Notes under the pieces: model-generated
What the model saw: the letters and a program-made list of their open reading frames with translations, nothing else
Told to the model about the DNA's origin: nothing
Database searches by the model: none
Origin: Coniella vitis
Lineage: Eukaryota; Ascomycota; Sordariomycetes; Diaporthales; Schizoparmaceae
Assembly: GCA_011317545.1 (NCBI GenBank)
Contig: WUJK01000003.1
Coordinates: 2,294,001-2,358,000, forward strand
Direction: 5' to 3'
Length of the DNA stretch: 64,000 nucleotides
In this document: positions 24,214-34,632 of the stretch, piece by piece
How the letters are laid out: the number at the start of each line of letters is the position of its first letter
Position numbering within the stretch: position 1 is the first letter of the stretch
Position numbers and translations under genes: made by a program

Positions 24214-25404
24214 ATGCTCCCTCCCAGCCTCCGGAGTACGCTGCTCCTTACTACTGCAATTCTCCCAGGCCGCGGCCTCGCAAAGTCTGCCGCAGTGACC
24301 TTTACCTTTGCCGACTGTGCCTACACGTGCATCCAGGCAAATGGCTACAGCACCGACTCTGCGCAAGACCAGGAAGCCATGTGCAGTGCCGCTCAGGATG
24401 CTCTGCTCGAAGCCGCTGAAAGCTGCATGTACTCGGCCTGTTCGGACGGCATTTCCAATCTTGATGCCGATCTTTTGAGTCCTATGCAGACCGGCTGCGA
24501 AGCCCTCGGTGACCCTGTGGACAACATCGCCATCCAGGGTGCCCAGTTCGCCGCCTCGATACTCATTGCCATGGCTGGAAGCGGTGCCCACACCGTTTCA
24601 AAGGTGGTGACTCGATCGAGTCTTCTGAGCACTACTTTGAGCGCTGTCACTACTCAGACGAGATTGGTGACTGCGTCACGTGCTGTCTCAAGCGCTGTCT
24701 CAAGCGCAAGCGTAGCAACAACGATTACACCCTCGTCATCGCTGGTCGTGCCAACACCTTCCTCCACACTGGCTCTGCCCTCATCTTCCCTTGTTGAGTC
24801 AGCTCAGGTAGCTCCTGGCACAAGCACGACAACTTTAGTGGCAGTGCCAACGACCCTCCAGACCTCTGTCAGCCAGTCTTCGCCCTCAGCCACTTTGCCC
24901 TCAGCCTCTTCTCCAACTGCGACCACGTCGGTATACAGCTCCTCCATTGTTACGAGTGCAGTTTCCACAGAGAAGGCTTCACAAGAGCACACTTCGGCTG
25001 CAACATCCAAGACTACAACCACGATATCGCATACGAGCACCTCTAAAGCCTCACAGACCACTGTCATGCCGATAATCGTTTCCTCATCCACCGAGCAAAT
25101 TGACCTCACTTCAGCAACTGCCGCGGCCTCGTCCTCAGGCGGCGATAGCCTTGTTATAGAAACAGGCAGCGCAGCAAGTTATAGCGGCACATTGTTCGCC
25201 ACGGCCACGTCGCTCTCCACAGCTGCTGCTACATCCTCCACCACCAATGCGGATGAAAGTGACGGCGTTGGGGGTGGCAGCCCCTTCTCGGAGTCTGTCG
25301 TTACTGCTGCCGGTGCTCGTGCTGCTTATGCACCGCATGCCTGCGGCATGGCAGCCGTGGGCGCGTTGGCGGCTGTTGTTGGCTCGCTGTTGGTGTTGTT
25401 GTGA
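24214..25404 (+). CDS. Ser/Thr-rich GPI-anchored cell-wall protein with N-terminal Cys domain
   Basis: Single-exon frame of 396 residues from ATG 24214 (MLPPSLRSTLLLTTAILPG). A signal peptide is followed by a compact Cys domain at about residues 30-95 with six cysteines (DCAYTC, MC, SCMYSAC, TGC), which recalls CFEM-type domains although those normally have eight. Residues about 110-355 are almost entirely Ser, Thr, Ala and Val, expected to be heavily O-glycosylated. The C-terminus ACGMAAVGALAAVVGSLLVLL fits a GPI-attachment signal. The frame is open 51 codons upstream, but that segment lacks a signal peptide and starts at a non-ATG codon, so the internal ATG in context caagATGC is preferred. 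Role inferred: wall-anchored surface protein. A six-cysteine variant cannot be assigned haem or iron binding. Confidence 0.78.
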   Translation: MLPPSLRSTLLLTTAILPGRGLAKSAAVTFTFADCAYTCIQANGYSTDSAQDQEAMCSAAQDALLEAAESCMYSACSDGISNLDADLLSPMQTGCEALGDPVDNIAIQGAQFAASILIAMAGSGAHTVSKVVTRSSLLSTTLSAVTTQTRLVTASRAVSSAVSSASVATTITPSSSLVVPTPSSTLALPSSSLVESAQVAPGTSTTTLVAVPTTLQTSVSQSSPSATLPSASSPTATTSVYSSSIVTSAVSTEKASQEHTSAATSKTTTTISHTSTSKASQTTVMPIIVSSSTEQIDLTSATAAASSSGGDSLVIETGSAASYSGTLFATATSLSTAAATSSTTNADESDGVGGGSPFSESVVTAAGARAAYAPHACGMAAVGALAAVVGSLLVLL

Positions 25405-26693
25405 GCAGAAAAAGAAAAGGATGAACGAAACAAGTACATGTCCTCTGAAGTGTCCACGAAGCTTTTCCCCACGAGATCTTTCTTTCAAAACGAGCATCAT
25501 GACTATGTTCTGCATAGCTTAATCGCCTCTCCCCATACCCTCCCTTTCGATGTCTTTTTATTTACTGAGTCAAAACGACTACCATACAGATGTGGCACTC
25601 TACTGTCATTGTACAGACGCAGTTTCAGTCTGTAGGAAAAGTTGGTGCTTAGTGTATATAAGAGGGGGAAGAAAGTGAGACGGATGTCAGTATCATGCTG
25701 AGACATGATACCAGGTATATCCCGATATACACACATATATTCAATTCTTAGACAATATTGTAATACAATCCATTTCCATTCCTTTCCAAAGTCCGCGATG
25801 CCGATTACGTCCTGATATGCATAATACGTACTGTATTATGTATATGAAAAGGGGTACTTTTATGCAAGTCACTGATAATTTGACGTCTTGATTATGCGCG
25901 TCTCGAGGTTTGCCATCTGGCTAGAGACTTGAAAGCTCCATTTTTTACTATATCCTTCTTCAAGCCTAGCTTGTAGATCCTATGAATCGAAACCTTAGAT
26001 CCGTAGCTGCTCAACCGCCGCCGCTCTGTCTTCATAATGCTACTTATACACAGACAAAGCATGTCGACCAACAAATTGACAATACTGATTGTGCCAAGTC
26101 TGCAGCTATATTTTGTCGCTACCAATCAACCTTGCCCCTTTTGGCGCCGGAGCGGCCCGTCCTCCCAAGTGTTCAGTTAGAACAGAAAAAAAAAATCAGT
26201 TGGCCCCCTGAAACAAAGAGTTACTGGATTAGGAAAGTTTCGTCCAATAATGCCAAAAATCGGCCCCCACGCCCGGCCCCTTCGTTTGAGGTTGTCTTTG
26301 ATTTTTCCAAGATGTCAAGGCTCCGATACCATTGACGTCTGTTCATAAAAATGAGTGTCAAAAAAAACTTTTACTGTTGAGAGAATGGTTGATCTGATTT
26401 TGGTGATGCGTAAGCTATTTAACCAGAGGAGCATGTTCGCATTTCCGTACCGTTGTTTCTGAATACTATGCAATGAGAGAAATGAGAAGAAATGTGGGTG
26501 GTGGGGGAGATAGGGGTATTAGGTGTATCAGTCGTCCTGCCAGAAAAAGAAATACAACGGCTGCCCTCTAGAAAATCGAAATATGAATAAAGTATACACG
26601 AGAGATATGAATGGTGATGCTTCTCATCATTGGCCTTTCTACAGTCCTTAAAGAGACTCAATTATTTTGATGCTTCTTGTCGCTTGTATGGGC

Positions 26694-26750
<57 letters not shown>

Positions 26751-26879
26751 GCTTAATAGTTTTTGAGGCCGCCATGCCATCTCTTCCCGTCATACTGCAG
26801 GCAATCCGTTCCAGTAGTTGTCGTCATCTTTTATGCCCCTTTTAACAGGCTTTTCCAACAGACCATGGACCCGAATCGC
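25405..26879. other. Intergenic region with long poly(T) tract
   Basis: Convergent 3' flanks of the GPI protein and the protease. AT-rich, with no coding exon. It contains the poly(T) run described separately. Confidence 0.5.
26695..26749. repeat. Poly(T) homopolymer of 55 bases (poly(A) on the minus strand)
   Basis: Uninterrupted T from 26695 to 26749. On the minus strand it is poly(A) starting about 130 bases after the stop codon of the aspartic protease, in the same orientation as that gene. Assembly length of such a run is unreliable. Confidence 0.95.
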
Positions 26880-28655
26880 CTACGAGAAAGATAGGCTCTT
26901 CTTGGCAGCCCAACCCAGCCGGCTGTTACCAGAGTCAAAAACAACAAGCGCCGATTTGAGAGCGACATCTCCAAAGATGGCAATGCCGATACCAGAGTCG
27001 CTCTGAAGACCACCGTAGCACTGCGACGAACCGGTCGACAGTGGCTCAAAGTTGATGTACTCACCAGGCACGGTGATTGAGCCCTCGCCGACATTGAAGG
27101 TAAAATCAGGCAAGGTGGCGTCGCAAGGAAAGATGTAGCCGCCCTCCTGCGAGCTGTCGGTGGCGTTGTTCACTTGGGCGTAGTAAGCAGCGACGACTGC
27201 GTCAGGAAGCATGAGCAGGGTGGTGCCAGTATCAGCAATGCCGGTGATGGCTGTGGAGCTGGCCGTAGTAGTCCGCTTTGCGGGAGTCGTCTTGGTGCCA
27301 CGCTTCTCCTTGATGAACCAGTCGGATACATCGACGCCGTCAAGATCATCAAGCCCAGTATACCCAGCAAGCTCACCGAGGGCCTCAGCAAGCCCATCGT
27401 TGCTGTCCGAATCTCTATATCCGCCCGATCCTGACGAGGACGAAGAGTCTCCTCCATCTTCAGATCCTCCACCATGGCCTCTGTGGTGGCCTCCACCATG
27501 GCCACCACTGGGATAAGAAGTCGGAGTTGAAGAAGCACCAGTGGCAGTGGCAGTGGCTGTAACCACAGACGATGTGATGATGGCAGTAGGTAAAGCCGCA
27601 TTTGCCGAGCTGGAGGATAGAGTCACAGCGCTATTCACTGTGGCGGTAGCTGACGTCGTGCTCGTGCTGTTGCTGAAGTTAGTCGCCGATAATGTGCTTG
27701 TACTTGTGCTTGTGCTCGTAGTTGATGATGTGCTGGCACTTGAGCTCGAAGCAGAAGTGGCGTTGGTGCCCACAGAATAGCCGGTTGCTACAAAACTCCA
27801 AAAGCCCCCGTAGGTGGAGCTAGTGACGAGATCCGCGTAGTAGATGTCGCCGGTGTAGGCCGAGCTGTCAATGTAACCGAAATTGTAAGAACCTTTTTCG
27901 CCATGCTTCAGATCGGCCGTGAAGAGGGGCGATGCGAGGCTGGACTTGATGTTGTCAAACCACGTCTGCTGTGCCGTGGGCTTGACTGTGTTGATGGAGC
28001 TCATGGCAAGGCCTACCAAGCCGCTGAGTGCTGTGTCCGAGGTGAACTCGGAGCTCACGGTGGTAGCTACCTCGACGGCTTGCTTGGTCACGGTCAGGTT
28101 GCCAATTGTGACGGTGTCCGTGTAGACGTCTCCACGGGATGAGCTGCCGTCTCCATAGCTGATTGTCCATGAGGCACCACTCATGACTTTTGCCGAAGTG
28201 CTCGAGTTTGCGTTGTATGTCGTGTGACCGGATGTGCCAGAGGTCGAGGCACCCATAACCCATAGGTCAGAAGAGCCTGTATCAAAATCCATGGGAAGCG
28301 TCTGTGCTGGGGTGCCAACGGAAATGCTGGTGATCCACTCGGTGTCTTCACTGGTCGCACTGGTGGACACGGATCCTTGCTCATCGCCGCGCTTGAGAGA
28401 CAGAGCGAATCGGTCGACTACAGCCTGAACATTTGCGGGCATGTCACCGCCGAACTTTCGAAGGGCCTTGGCGCGAGCCAGCGCAGGGTGGGCATATTTG
28501 CTGCGGCGGTTGAGATTGTGCGTGACAGGCACCGACATGGTCTGTCCAGAGTTTCGACGGGTTTCCTGGACCGTGTCCATCCTTTGGGGAAGCGCTGAGG
28601 CAAGCTCGGCGCTCGCGGCCAGGAGCGTCACCAGCCAGGAACCGAATGTCTGCAT
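26880..28655 (-). CDS. Secreted aspartic protease (A1 family) with large inter-lobe insertion
   Basis: Single-exon frame of 591 residues. Signal peptide MQTFGSWLVTLLAASAELASA, propeptide to about residue 90 with a kexin-like site (LSLKRG), then the pepsin fold. First catalytic motif DFDTGSSDLW (Asp about 125), flap ISYGDGSSS, and second catalytic motif ADTGTTLLMLP (Asp about 475). The C-terminal lobe ends GDVALKSALVVFDSGNSRLGWAAK. This matches aspergillopepsin/penicillopepsin-type A1 enzymes, which usually have about 400 residues. The extra length is a roughly 170-residue insertion (about 297-468) between YSVG and ITGIADTGTT: Ser/Thr-rich, then Gly/His-rich, then an acidic helical piece (GLAEALGELAGYTGLDDLDG) and two KR dibasic sites. 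No GPI signal at the C-terminus. Lack of introns and the downstream poly(A) are discussed in findings. Catalytic residues are intact, so it is probably active. Confidence 0.88.
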   Translation of the reverse strand: MQTFGSWLVTLLAASAELASALPQRMDTVQETRRNSGQTMSVPVTHNLNRRSKYAHPALARAKALRKFGGDMPANVQAVVDRFALSLKRGDEQGSVSTSATSEDTEWITSISVGTPAQTLPMDFDTGSSDLWVMGASTSGTSGHTTYNANSSTSAKVMSGASWTISYGDGSSSRGDVYTDTVTIGNLTVTKQAVEVATTVSSEFTSDTALSGLVGLAMSSINTVKPTAQQTWFDNIKSSLASPLFTADLKHGEKGSYNFGYIDSSAYTGDIYYADLVTSSTYGGFWSFVATGYSVGTNATSASSSSASTSSTTSTSTSTSTLSATNFSNSTSTTSATATVNSAVTLSSSSANAALPTAIITSSVVTATATATGASSTPTSYPSGGHGGGHHRGHGGGSEDGGDSSSSSGSGGYRDSDSNDGLAEALGELAGYTGLDDLDGVDVSDWFIKEKRGTKTTPAKRTTTASSTAITGIADTGTTLLMLPDAVVAAYYAQVNNATDSSQEGGYIFPCDATLPDFTFNVGEGSITVPGEYINFEPLSTGSSQCYGGLQSDSGIGIAIFGDVALKSALVVFDSGNSRLGWAAKKSLSFS

Positions 28656-29761
28656 CTTGAGAACGAGGGGACGAATCTATGGCGCAAAGGCCTCGGAACA
28701 AACGAGTGTGAATTGGTGGGCACAAACGAATAGAAATACCACCGGGGTACAAGGTTCAGGAGGAAGACGAAAACGAGAAAAGAGAAAAGGAGAGGCGACA
28801 ATGAGAAGGCGAGACGTATGGCCCTGACGAGTGGTAGACACTCTCTATTCTCTCCAATAAGCCGGGAGAGTTGCTCGAAAGAGACAGTGGTTTGCTGGAG
28901 AAAAACGGTTTCAAGGACTCGTTATATTAAAAGGCCAGGGGCTCAGCGCACGCCCGATGGGTCCGTGAGGTCGCGGTCCATGGTCTCCACAAGAAGCATG
29001 CTCGGATCGTCCGTATCGATTAACAGGTAATTTGAGAAGACTGGGTCGAGGTTGGCGGCATGGGTGGTTGGACCCCACAGTAGCGGGCGTCGAGCGAGGA
29101 CACTAGTACATAGTACAGCAGCGCGGTTGTGATCCACGGCAAGAAACACACACACACACTTCTCATGCGGCCCATGCCAAGTATGCAGCAGTCCACGAGC
29201 TGCGCCGTCTCTGCTCCGCCAGTTGCTCTACATTCATGCAGCGCATCCTTAAGGCCCATGGATCGGCACCTGTGAGTGGTGACAGACGGTAAAGGGAAGC
29301 GCTACTGGCACTGGAGCCCATGGTTGGGCCAGAATGGTTGGCAATCCAGACACGAGGCCGGAACGCAGGATGGAAGCCAACAAGCCATTGGTCAGGCCAA
29401 ATGAAAACCAAAGTCGTGCGGCTCAAGCGCCAATAACAAGCAGCCCCCATGAACCAAGTGCGAAGCCACTGAAACCCCTGCAGATCCGGTTGATCGACGT
29501 TTTGGCAGCAGTGTGCTGGCGCTGCAAATTACCCATGGCCTTGGCGCCTCGGCGTTTCTGTTTGGCCTTGCCAGGGCTACCAAGCTGCCAGGCTTGCCGG
29601 GTCGAACGAAAAAAGACAAGGCCCGCCGTAATGGTGCTGATTGCGCCACGGAGAGCGTTACTACATTTGGCAGTGTGCAATGATGACACAAGCAGCCACT
29701 GCATAATAGTCTTGTGAACAACAACGACGACGACGACGACAACGACGCCACATTGCATCGT
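28656..29761. other. Intergenic region upstream of the protease
   Basis: Protease promoter and leader. Contains an ACATAGTA motif at 29108, a short CA run near 29148-29159 and CGA/GAC units near 29723-29745. Overlapping frames on both strands lack family resemblance. Confidence 0.45.
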
Positions 29762-30347
29762 TCAACAACATCTCAAGTCTCCAATCAAGCCAGCGGACTC
29801 ATCGTAACAGTCGTGTTGGACCCGTCGGGAAGATGATTTGGTGGCGTTCCACGGTTGTAGATCATGTATTATGATAAGCCTGGCAGATGCAGGATAAAAA
29901 AACTGGCTCGTGGGCCGCGCCTGATCCTCGCCGCGTGTGTACGCCGTGAAGCCCATCTTTTCGTTCCAGTACATGACCGCATGATTCTCGACGTGGACCA
30001 TGACAGTCGGGAAGGCAACTGGCATTGCGTGACTGTGCAACGTTCTGGGCACTTGCTTTTGCAGCGTCCAGAACCGCAGCTGCAACGCCTCGCCACCGTG
30101 CCTTGGGCAGAGTGAACTGATGCTGTGAGTCTCAGAGTCGACATTAGCTCGTCGGAAGCGGTGACTACCATATAGGCCGACCAGCTTGATGGAGCACAAG
30201 ATGCGGAGACGGGCGTCCTTGCTGGTGCTTGGCCACGAAGGTGGTTGCTTGAGGATCGAGCAGGCGCTCTCTCCACCGCTGATCGTCGAAGGCTTGTGTG
30301 CGGGCTAGTTTTGATCCGAAGGCTACGGAAAGACTAGAACTGCGCAA
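29762..30347 (-). pseudogene. GNAT-type N-acetyltransferase remnant (or small spliced gene)
   Basis: Two minus-strand frames together resemble a GNAT. The upstream piece (about 30310-30180) reads LARTQAFDDQRWRERLLDP...TTFVAKHQ, like the N-terminal strand region. The downstream piece reads ALQLRFWTLQKQ...VMVHVENHAVMYWNEKMGF and RLIIIHDL, matching the acetyl-CoA-binding and closing strands (N-x-A-V-x-Y-W-x-K-M-G-F). The pieces lie in different frames near 30165-30180. A 46-bp intron (about 30174-30129, GTAGTC...CACAG, with GCTAAT inside) would restore frame, but the donor is weak, no good start is seen, and the Gly-rich acyl-CoA loop (Q/R-x-x-G-x-G/A) is degraded to CPRHGGEAL. I favour a decaying gene. 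Family call is moderately secure; intactness is not. Confidence 0.4.
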
Positions 30348-32284
30348 CGTACCGAACCGGAGCCGCGGGTCCTCTTTAGAAGTCGCGCATTCAGGCTACT
30401 GTCAACATTCCGGCTTGGCGGGGCCACCGTGATGATCGAGGATCGCATCGATACAGACATGTCGCACTGCTGCTGTCGGGATTTAACTGATCTGAGGGGG
30501 CCCTTTCTTGAGAGACGACCGCCTGAAGGCTCGAATTTGGTCGGAACAGAAGGCAATGCTGGCCTCGCCTGCCAAGGTTAGTTCAATCGTCCAGTCCTCA
30601 TTCTGATACCCGCTTCGTACTTTGTGTGCGTGTGGGTGAGGTAGAGTGTCGTGCTATCGGATGGCGTGGCTGCAAGTGAAAAAGAGAGAGGAAAGTGGAC
30701 ATATGGGGTGCAAGGTAAACCTTGACATGGCAATGACGATCTTGAAGTTGAAAGCCGGTTTCGCTCCGAAGTGCAGGTGCAAAGACGCAGCTGCCATATC
30801 GATGCATGAAGTCACCATAGGTGGGTTATTAGTAATGATTTGTTCGCCAGCCACAATTGGTATCAAATTGTTCATTTGCTCGAATAGCCTCAGTAAAACA
30901 TGCCACGATCGCCATTGCAACGTTGGCACTGTGGCTGGGCCATAATCTCATTTGCCACGAAGGCGCAACGCCCTATTTTAGAACTGTTGAAGCTAAGCTA
31001 TAAACGCGCGCAGTGGCCATTTTCCCGTTGGCAGCCTGGCAGCCAAACGGAAGCTGGGGACAGAACCAGAGCGCGGTACCTTACCAGACTGCCGGGTCGG
31101 CGGCAGATTCAGCGCTTCTGATTTGACTCGACGGAACCGGCGATGTTGGTTGTAAGTCGCCATGAAGCACAAGCGACTTGTTGGTGTTGCGCCGCGTTGA
31201 TGATTCGCTGCCTAGATGCTTTCGTTGGTGCAGCTTTTCAGGGGGCCGGACAATGCGCGGTTCTGGTGTCAGTGCCAGCAAATATACCTTGCAGGATTTG
31301 CTACCCTAACATCCCTACGCAGTGTGTCCGTCCTTAATTGCTGCGCTTCCATTCCAGTGTGCATTCAAGGTTGAAATGGTCTCTGCAGAGGCGCTACATA
31401 GTACAGGTCCCATTTCTCGCTGGCCGCTGGGCCACTTAGTGGGCGGCTGCAAGGGAACAGCCGCTGCAGCATCTCGATTAGCGGTCGTAGACGCAGCCCA
31501 GGGACCAAATCCGCTCTAGGGCAGTAGCGCAGGCCGGAACAGAGCTCCCGCTGCCCCAGGGCGCCAGGCGCTTAGCAGGACCCCATCCCCGAAGTTTATT
31601 TCCACATATCCTGCGCATCTGCCTGCGTGCCAGCCTGGTCCAAGGAGTGAGCAGCTGATGGAAAGTTGCCCCATGTCACACGCCTTGAGGCATCCCACAT
31701 GCCAGCTCTGCCATTGTTCTTCTTGCCGTGCAGTCCAAAGTATGTCTGCACACACCAGCAGGCAATAGGCAAGACCAAGACAGGAAAGGTGAATCATGAT
31801 CAATATCCTCATCAGCAGCCATTCTCAGCACCCTCTACTCTGGACTGAACGACGCAGCAGTAGTACACCTGTGCTCTCTACGCCAGGGTCCGACGCACCT
31901 GCAAAGATTCCCCCAGATCACTCTTCAGGATGACCAACATGCATCGTCCCCATGTATACAGCAGTCAGCTCCCCTGTATACTGCCCACCTCCGCGGCTGT
32001 CAGCCCTATCACAGCAGCTCAATATGGACCCCACGCCGCCGAGACAGGCTGCGATCCAAATGAGGCAGCGCACTCGGCTGCGCCTGCTCTCCCCTTGATT
32101 ATGGGCATATCTATATCTTGCGTCTGCTGAGGCACCTGATGGAACCTCGATTTGCTTCCAACCTCATGTGCACATCTCCTCACTCCTCTTCCTTCTTTGA
32201 CCACTCCCACCAACCCGTGATGCTGTGAAAGGCCTTGCGTTGCCTCCTCACCCAATCGCTTGACTAGAAAGCAAAGTCTGCATC
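30348..32284. other. Intergenic region between the GNAT remnant and the CorA-like gene
   Basis: About 1.9 kb with no supported gene. One ACATAGTA motif at 31396. The last few hundred bases, rich in CCTC/CACC, are the likely promoter and leader of the transporter gene. Confidence 0.45.
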
Positions 32285-34632
32285 ATGGCCTCTCCAGCCT
32301 CGCCGACTCCGTTCCCGGCGCCGTCACCGGCTCCGGCTCCTGATAATCACCCGCGCGAAATGCGACAAGTGCTTAAGGACCTGGCAGCACGGTTCAACGA
32401 CTTTGACGATCCGAATACCTACCTCGCGAATATGGACCAGGCCACCAGCGAGAACGCTCACAATTTTGCCGTGCGCTTCGGTCCCGAAACGGCAGAAATA
32501 GCCACCAATCTCGAGAAGCGCGATCTTGAAGCTCTCCTCCAGGTGCAGGCGCTGCACAAGGACGACAAGGTTACGTGGATGTAAGTTCATGGCACAATTC
32601 CCCCCCCCCCTTTTTTTTTTTTTTCCCGAAAACCCGTCTCTTTGCTAACACTGTTCCAGAAACATATGGTCACCATTGAAGAATCGAGACATAATCGATA
32701 CCATTGCCGCAAAGTATAAGTTCTCTACGCGGCTGCGGGAAACAATTACGTCTTGGGATGGCGCACGGATGCTGGTTGCCGAGAGCCAGGTCAGGAAGGC
32801 AACCCATGTGACAGCGTTGCCAACCGGTGAAGACTTTGTGCCTCCCCGGCCCAGGTTGAGAGCAACCTTCCACCGGAACCAGGATCCTGAAAAGGGCCTA
32901 AATATCGACCAGGAGGCTTTGAAACGCGCTGCCGCCATTCGGGCAGAAGGAGGGGACCTGCATGATGAGGACTTGGACATGTACAGGCTGCTTCAGACGC
33001 AGTACAACTACACCACCATTGATCATGGCCCAAGTTGTAAGTTGAGTTTGGTATCGCTCTGTGTCGCAGGTCGCAACGTCGATATCTAATGTTGTACTTT
33101 CTCAGTTATATGCATCGGAGCGAACTGGCTCCATCACGGTCCGCGGCATAACACAGGCACGCAGGGCTCCGGAAATATCTACAAACACCCAGAGACATTT
33201 GTACCGCCCAAACATTGGGCCTGGTATATTCTCACCAACGAGGGTAAGTTACTCTACCTCGACCCTGTGGCTGTCAGCCTCCTCACGTTTTGATCGCAAT
33301 GATGCTGACTTGCTGAAGGCACTGTGATATCCATTCATGAAGCTCCCGACTACGGAGAGTACAAAGGTGCCAAGGCGCAGCAACACAAGGCCAAAGAACT
33401 AGCCAACATGCGCAAGAACACCAGGGATCTCTTGCACCAACTATCCAAACCTGGAATGGCCCAATACAAGAGGAGAGTGTCTGCCCGGAAGGGTGTAAGG
33501 TCGGATATGCTTCACACGCTCGATGGCCACGGCGGCCCCCTTCCATCCGCCAGAACAACCTACCTCGAGTCGTCTGTAACGGTGGATGCCGCAGCAAACC
33601 TATTCTACTACCTCTTCGAAGACTATACAGCAGCCACATCCATCTTGTCCGACTCCAGTCGCGTTCTGGCAAAGTTGGTGAGTGATGGCATCGTGGTATA
33701 TGAAGTTTGTGGTAGCAAAATAGACTAACTGAATCAAATATACAGACTCAAAGGGTTCTCCGTATTACAGTAGGCATCTGAACCTTTTTTTCCCCCAATG
33801 GTGAGGCATGCTTTGGGCCTAGACTAACGCTCAGTAGGACAGGAAGAGCAAAGTCCAAGACAACTTCGACATTCCCAAAGTGCTCTATGCGCGAAGCAAA
33901 GATCTTCGTCAGCTCAAGCACCTTTTCATCAGCTACGAGAATCTCATTCGTGGCATCATGGCGCTCGGAGTCGACACCGCCAACGACGAAAGGGACAATG
34001 CGCCCATGTACGCCTCCACGCCTAGTCTCGCAGCCCCCGCCGCTGCTTCTGGACTCTTGCGCGGTGTCAAGCTGAGCCAAAAGGCCTATGATCGTTTCGA
34101 GCGCCTGAGCACCCGCATGCGCCTGCTCATGCTTGACACCATCGACGAGTACCTGGCGGAAAAGGCCTCGCTGAGCGACACGTACTTCAACCTCATGAGC
34201 CAGAAGGACTCACAGGCGACGAGCGAGTTGAATCGGAGCGCCTCGCTGCTGGCCAAGCTGTCGGTTTTCTTCCTGCCCATTAGTTTCATGACGAGTTACT
34301 TCTCGGTTCAGATCCCGGATCTGACGAATAACTATACTGGCGCAACGTACTGGATATGCTTTGCGGTTATCGCGACGCTGTCGTTTCTGAGTCTGTTCTT
34401 CTTTTCCAAGATGTTGATGGCGATTGGCGAGGTGTTGGAAGAGCAGGTGGTCAGGTTCCAGACGTGGCTCGCAAAGAGTTGGATGGGTGTCAGCTCTGCC
34501 TTTAGGAAGAATCCAAAGGACAACGATGTATCTGTGAAAGGCGCTGGAGGAGGACATGGCGGCGGCGGCGGCGGCGGTGCGAGCGGCGATGAGGATATGG
34601 CCCGTAGTACTAAAGAGGTGGAAGAGGAGTGA
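32285..34632 (+). CDS. CorA-like divalent-cation transporter family membrane protein
   Basis: Six exons by phase: 32285-32580, 32660-33036, 33106-33243, 33319-33677, 33746-33769 (only 24 nt), 33838-34632, giving 662 residues. A long N-terminal cytosolic region contains WSPLKNRDIIDTIAAKY, HHGPRHNTGTQG and ARTTYLESSVTVD. A helical segment (LSTRMRLLMLDTIDEYLAEKASLSDTYFNLMS) precedes two C-terminal membrane helices: LLAKLSVFFLPISFMTSYFSV and YWICFAVIATLSFLSLFFFS. This two-helix C-terminus after long helices is the CorA/ZntB architecture, which forms pentameric Mg2+ or Zn2+ channels. The classic GMN motif after the first helix is absent (SYFSVQIP instead), as in many fungal CorA-like proteins, so ion selectivity is unknown. 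The tail has a Gly-only tract and acidic end. Exon 5 (TQRVLRIT) is needed to keep the helix continuous. Confidence 0.8.

Noticed and set aside
23380..24591. Long frames in both strands (224 and 288 codons) around the GPI-protein start
   Set aside because: The minus frame is antisense to the CFEM-like gene and the plus frame overlaps its leader; neither resembles a family.
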